Assembly: GCA_904420555.1 (NCBI GenBank)
Contig: CAJFVO010000002.1
Span: 240,996-304,995 of the forward strand
Length of the DNA: 64,000 bases
Source: Candidatus Heritagella intestinalis
Lineage (GTDB): Bacteria; Bacillota; Clostridia; Oscillospirales; Acutalibacteraceae
Direction of reading: 5' to 3'
Shown piece after piece: positions 61,766 to 64,000 of the stretch (position 1 is its first letter; every line of letters starts with the position of its first letter). Below the pieces are notes generated by a model that saw only the letters and a program-made list of their open reading frames with translations, was not told the DNA's origin and did not search any database. Position numbers and translations under genes: made by a program.

Positions 61766-62812
61766 TTATATCTGTTCGATTTTTTGGTTGCCAGTGGACC
61801 ATACATGCTGCTGTTTGGCGGCAGCCGGCGTGTTCTGTGCCATCACTCCTACCAGCTTATGAGGAATATAGGGTTCTTCCAGATAAGCGCACTCTTCCGG
61901 CGTCAGGGCAAGCTCTGTAGCTTTGGCCGCCCCTTCGATATGATGCAGTTTGGTAGCTCCTACCACGGGGGACGTTACTTTGGTGAGCAGCCATGCCAAA
62001 GAAATCTCGGTCATAGATACGCCCCGTTTTTCCGCCAACTCCGCCACCCTGTTGATAATGGCTGCATCCTGTTCTGCGGTAGCGTCATACTTGAATTTGG
62101 CATAGCTATCCTCTTCCAAACGCTTGGAGGTTTCCCCTGGATGCTTGGAGAGCCGTCCGCCTGCTAAAGCGCTGTATGGGGTCATGGCGATGTTATCCTC
62201 CGCACAGAGCTTTGCCATCTCCCGTTCCTCCTCCCGGAAGATCAGGTTATAATGCCCCTGAATGGAGACGAACTTCCGAAAGCCCTCTTCCTCCGCCAGG
62301 GCGTTGGCCTTGGCCAGCTGATAGGCAAAGCAGTTGGAGATGCCGATATACCGTACCTTGCCCGCTTTCACCATGTGATCGATCCCTTCCATAATGTCGT
62401 AGAGAGGCGTCTCATAATCCCACATATGATAGATATACAGGTCAATATAATCGAGCCCCAGATTCTTCAGGCTGGTGTTCACCATCTGCTCTATATGTTG
62501 CTGGCCTGTGATGCCGGCGGCGATCTCCTCCTGGGTGCGAGGGAGGAATTTGGTAGCTACCACCACATCCTCCCGCTTGGCAAAATCCCGGAGCGCCCGG
62601 CCCAGGTACTGTTCGCTGGTGCCGCTCTGGTAGCCGATAGCGGTATCAAAGAAGTTGACCCCCAGCTCCAGCCCATGCTTGATAATCTCCCGGGAATGCT
62701 CCTCGTCCAGGGTCCAGCTATGCTGGCCGTTTCCAGCATCACCGAACCCCATACATCCCATACAGATGCGGGAAACCTTTAATTCCGAATTGCCGAGTTT
62801 TGTGTATTGCAT
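61766..62812 (-). CDS. Aldo-keto reductase
   Basis: A 348-residue NADPH-dependent reductase (YhdN/Tas-like). The fold starts with YTKLGNSELKVSRICMGCMGFG. Catalytic Asp and Tyr lie in NFFDTAIGYQSG, Lys in VATKF and His in LYIYHMWD. The substrate is unknown. AAAAGGAGGAATACGATT precedes ATG 62812. The C-terminal extension (residues 320-348) is longer than average. Confidence 0.93.
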   Translation of the reverse strand: MQYTKLGNSELKVSRICMGCMGFGDAGNGQHSWTLDEEHSREIIKHGLELGVNFFDTAIGYQSGTSEQYLGRALRDFAKREDVVVATKFLPRTQEEIAAGITGQQHIEQMVNTSLKNLGLDYIDLYIYHMWDYETPLYDIMEGIDHMVKAGKVRYIGISNCFAYQLAKANALAEEEGFRKFVSIQGHYNLIFREEEREMAKLCAEDNIAMTPYSALAGGRLSKHPGETSKRLEEDSYAKFKYDATAEQDAAIINRVAELAEKRGVSMTEISLAWLLTKVTSPVVGATKLHHIEGAAKATELALTPEECAYLEEPYIPHKLVGVMAQNTPAAAKQQHVWSTGNQKIEQI

Positions 62813-62854
62813 AATCGTATTCCTCCTTTTCCAGTACGTTTATTTCTCCATTTT

Positions 62855-63556
62855 TCACGTCGTAGTCTCGTTCATGACTCTTAACTTTCTATTCATAGGA
62901 CTATCCGGCGCATATTCCAGTTTTTCGATTGGAAGGAAGTCTGTGGTTTCGCTGCTCTGATCGATTTGTGATTTGAGTGGGGGATTCCACTTTTTAATCT
63001 GACAGGGATTCCCGCAAGCGATGGCGTTGTCTGGAATCGATTCTGTTACCACGCTTCCTGCGCCGATGACCACATTATCTCCAATGGTAACACCGGGAAG
63101 GATAATGCTTCCTCCGCCAATCCATGTGAATTTGCCGATCTTTACAGGAGCAGTATAAGTTTTTACTGCAGCTATACCATCCGGTTCCAACCAAAAACGC
63201 TCTGCACCGTCTAAGGCATGGATCGCGGTATAGATTTTGACATCCGGACCAATCATGGTGCTTTCCTCAATGATAATCGGTGCGGTGTCTAACAAGGTAC
63301 AGTGCATATTGATAAAGCTGTTATCTGCAAGATGAATGTTATATCCGTAGTCCACATAGAGCGGTTGATTTACACGGGCATTTTTCCCAAACCGCCCCAG
63401 CAGTTCAGACAACACCCGGTTGCGTTCTTCGATGTCTTCCGCAGGCAAACCGTTATAGGTTCGCATCAGATTCTTTGCCCGATTCTGCTGTTTCCTCAGC
63501 TCCGGGTCCCGAGCATCGTAAATTTGTCCGCTCTGCTTCTTCTCCAATTCGGTCAT
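62855..63556 (-). CDS. Maltose O-acetyltransferase-like hexapeptide acetyltransferase
   Basis: A 233-residue protein with an N-terminal maltose-acetyltransferase helix region, then left-handed beta-helix repeats ([29 protein letters not shown]). It carries [14 protein letters not shown] as in LacA/Maa. It acetylates small sugars or related molecules with acetyl-CoA. The C-terminal 30 residues are unusual and charged. AAAGGAGTT precedes ATG 63556. First gene of the operon. Confidence 0.93.
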   Translation of the reverse strand: MTELEKKQSGQIYDARDPELRKQQNRAKNLMRTYNGLPAEDIEERNRVLSELLGRFGKNARVNQPLYVDYGYNIHLADNSFINMHCTLLDTAPIIIEESTMIGPDVKIYTAIHALDGAERFWLEPDGIAAVKTYTAPVKIGKFTWIGGGSIILPGVTIGDNVVIGAGSVVTESIPDNAIACGNPCQIKKWNPPLKSQIDQSSETTDFLPIEKLEYAPDSPMNRKLRVMNETTT

Positions 63557-63591
63557 TCCATGAACTCCTTTATAGGTCTTGTTCTAATTAT

Positions 63592-63621
63592 CAGTATACT
63601 GAACTTCAGTTATCACGTAAA
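63592..63621 (-). promoter_or_regulatory. Promoter with palindrome before the acetyltransferase operon
   Basis: On the minus strand TTTACG (63616-63621) and TATACT (63593-63598) are 17 bases apart. The palindrome ACTGAACTTCAGT (63598-63610) sits in the spacer, overlapping CAGTATACTG (63592-63601). A repressor or MerR-type activator could bind here. No regulator gene is in the window. Confidence 0.5.
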
Positions 63622-63673
63622 ATACTTATAATTTATTATTATCCATTCGATTTTCGTATGGATTTTTATATAA

Positions 63674-63724
63674 AAACAGGAGCCGGAATCCTGTTTCAAA
63701 TTTGGAAATCCCGTGCTCCTGTTT
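63674..63724 (-). terminator. Hairpin followed by T-run
   Basis: AAACAGGAGC (63674-63683) pairs with GCTCCTGTTT (63715-63724) around a 31-base loop; on the minus strand TTTTTATATAA follows. It could end a transcript entering from the right edge. Confidence 0.55.
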
Positions 63725-63835
63725 CTTACTTCCCTGTGCATGAATACAACCAGCAAGAGGGATTGTATAATTAGCTTCAACCTATCTTTCTACCATGCTC
63801 TCCTGCAAAGAACGCTGCACCGCAAATGTGCGAGT

Positions 63836-64000
63836 TCATCCACTTAAAACGTAACAGCGGCAGCTCAGAAGGACAAGATAAACTGGATTCGGTTTGGCCA
63901 TATCCTGACAAATCAGGACATCCCCTTCAAAAGAAAAACCGTTCACAAAGGCCGTCATGGAATCGAAAAAATGAAGGGGAAAATGCCCTCTAAAACACCC
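63836..64000 (-). CDS. Possible 3' end of a gene entering from the right edge
   Basis: A frame of 54 codons open to the window edge ends in TGA at 63836. It includes HFPLHFFDSMTAFVNG and EGDVLICQDMAKPNP. I do not recognise it. The hairpin at 63674-63724 downstream would fit as its terminator. Confidence 0.25.
   Translation of the reverse strand, partial: GCFRGHFPLHFFDSMTAFVNGFSFEGDVLICQDMAKPNPVYLVLLSCRCYVLSG

Noticed and set aside
1..64000. tRNA, rRNA, CRISPR arrays, insertion sequences, prophage.
   Set aside because: No tRNA-like TTCGA arm with matching acceptor stems, no rRNA stretches, no spaced direct repeats of CRISPR type and no transposase or integrase were noticed on either strand.

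Overview
The window looks like part of a chromosome from a GC-rich, anaerobic, low-oxygen-adapted Clostridia (Oscillospirales/Ruminococcaceae-like) gut bacterium. The evidence is the mreBCD-PBP2-minD order, DUF4321 and DUF6472 small proteins, a T-box-controlled hisS-aspS operon, a clostridial class B sortase, Rnf-type genes, MsmX-dependent-style sugar ABC genes without an ATPase, strong SD sequences (AAGGAGG) and intrinsic terminators. No rRNA, tRNA, CRISPR array, prophage or insertion sequence was seen. The assignment to family level is inference.

Layout. 0-2.6 kb: glycogen phosphorylase on the minus strand. 3-16.5 kb: a housekeeping block on the plus strand (zapA, a U32 protease-like protein, dut, DUF4321, mreBCD, PBP2, minD, mgsA, then a T-box leader and hisS-aspS). 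16.7-26.6 kb: a membrane-anchored protein of unknown function, a Fur-family regulator (minus strand), a cysteine desulfurase-ThiI pair, cinA, sortase B, a Cys-rich membrane protein, a flavodoxin and a serine beta-lactamase-like hydrolase. 26.8-31.6 kb: HtrA, then a vitamin B6 salvage locus (MocR/PdxR-type regulator divergent from an ECF S component and pyridoxamine kinase). 31.7-36 kb: NSS transporter, PadR regulator, HAD phosphatase, YitT protein, lipoprotein. 36-39.5 kb: a four-gene Rnf-like operon (C-D-E-A) on the minus strand. 39.5-44 kb: MecA-like adaptor, rpe, AEC transporter, two small membrane proteins, and a 3D-domain cell-wall protein with a WalR-type box upstream. 44.5-47.5 kb: DUF6472 gene, a methyltransferase broken by one in-frame TAG and preceded by a structured leader with tiny ORFs, and CoA-disulfide reductase. 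47.6-59.8 kb: a glycan locus (GH38, GH130, YesN/YesM-type two-component system, two paralogous sugar-binding lipoproteins, two permeases). 60.3-64 kb: a tiny LPXTG-like surface peptide and an acetyltransferase/aldo-keto reductase/carboxymuconolactone decarboxylase operon.

The most unusual item is the Rnf-like operon. It lacks rnfG and rnfB, and its four subunits have lost the residues that hold the membrane [2Fe-2S] cluster, the covalent FMN of RnfD and the Gly-rich nucleotide/FMN motif of RnfC, while keeping the two [4Fe-4S] motifs of RnfC. Next come the methyltransferase leader, which has mutually exclusive hairpins and an SD-preceded 11-codon ORF; the hisS-aspS T-box, whose specifier region reads GACAC (overlapping Asp and His codons); and the WalR box upstream of the 3D-domain gene. 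All motif comparisons were made by eye against remembered family consensus; no database search was run.
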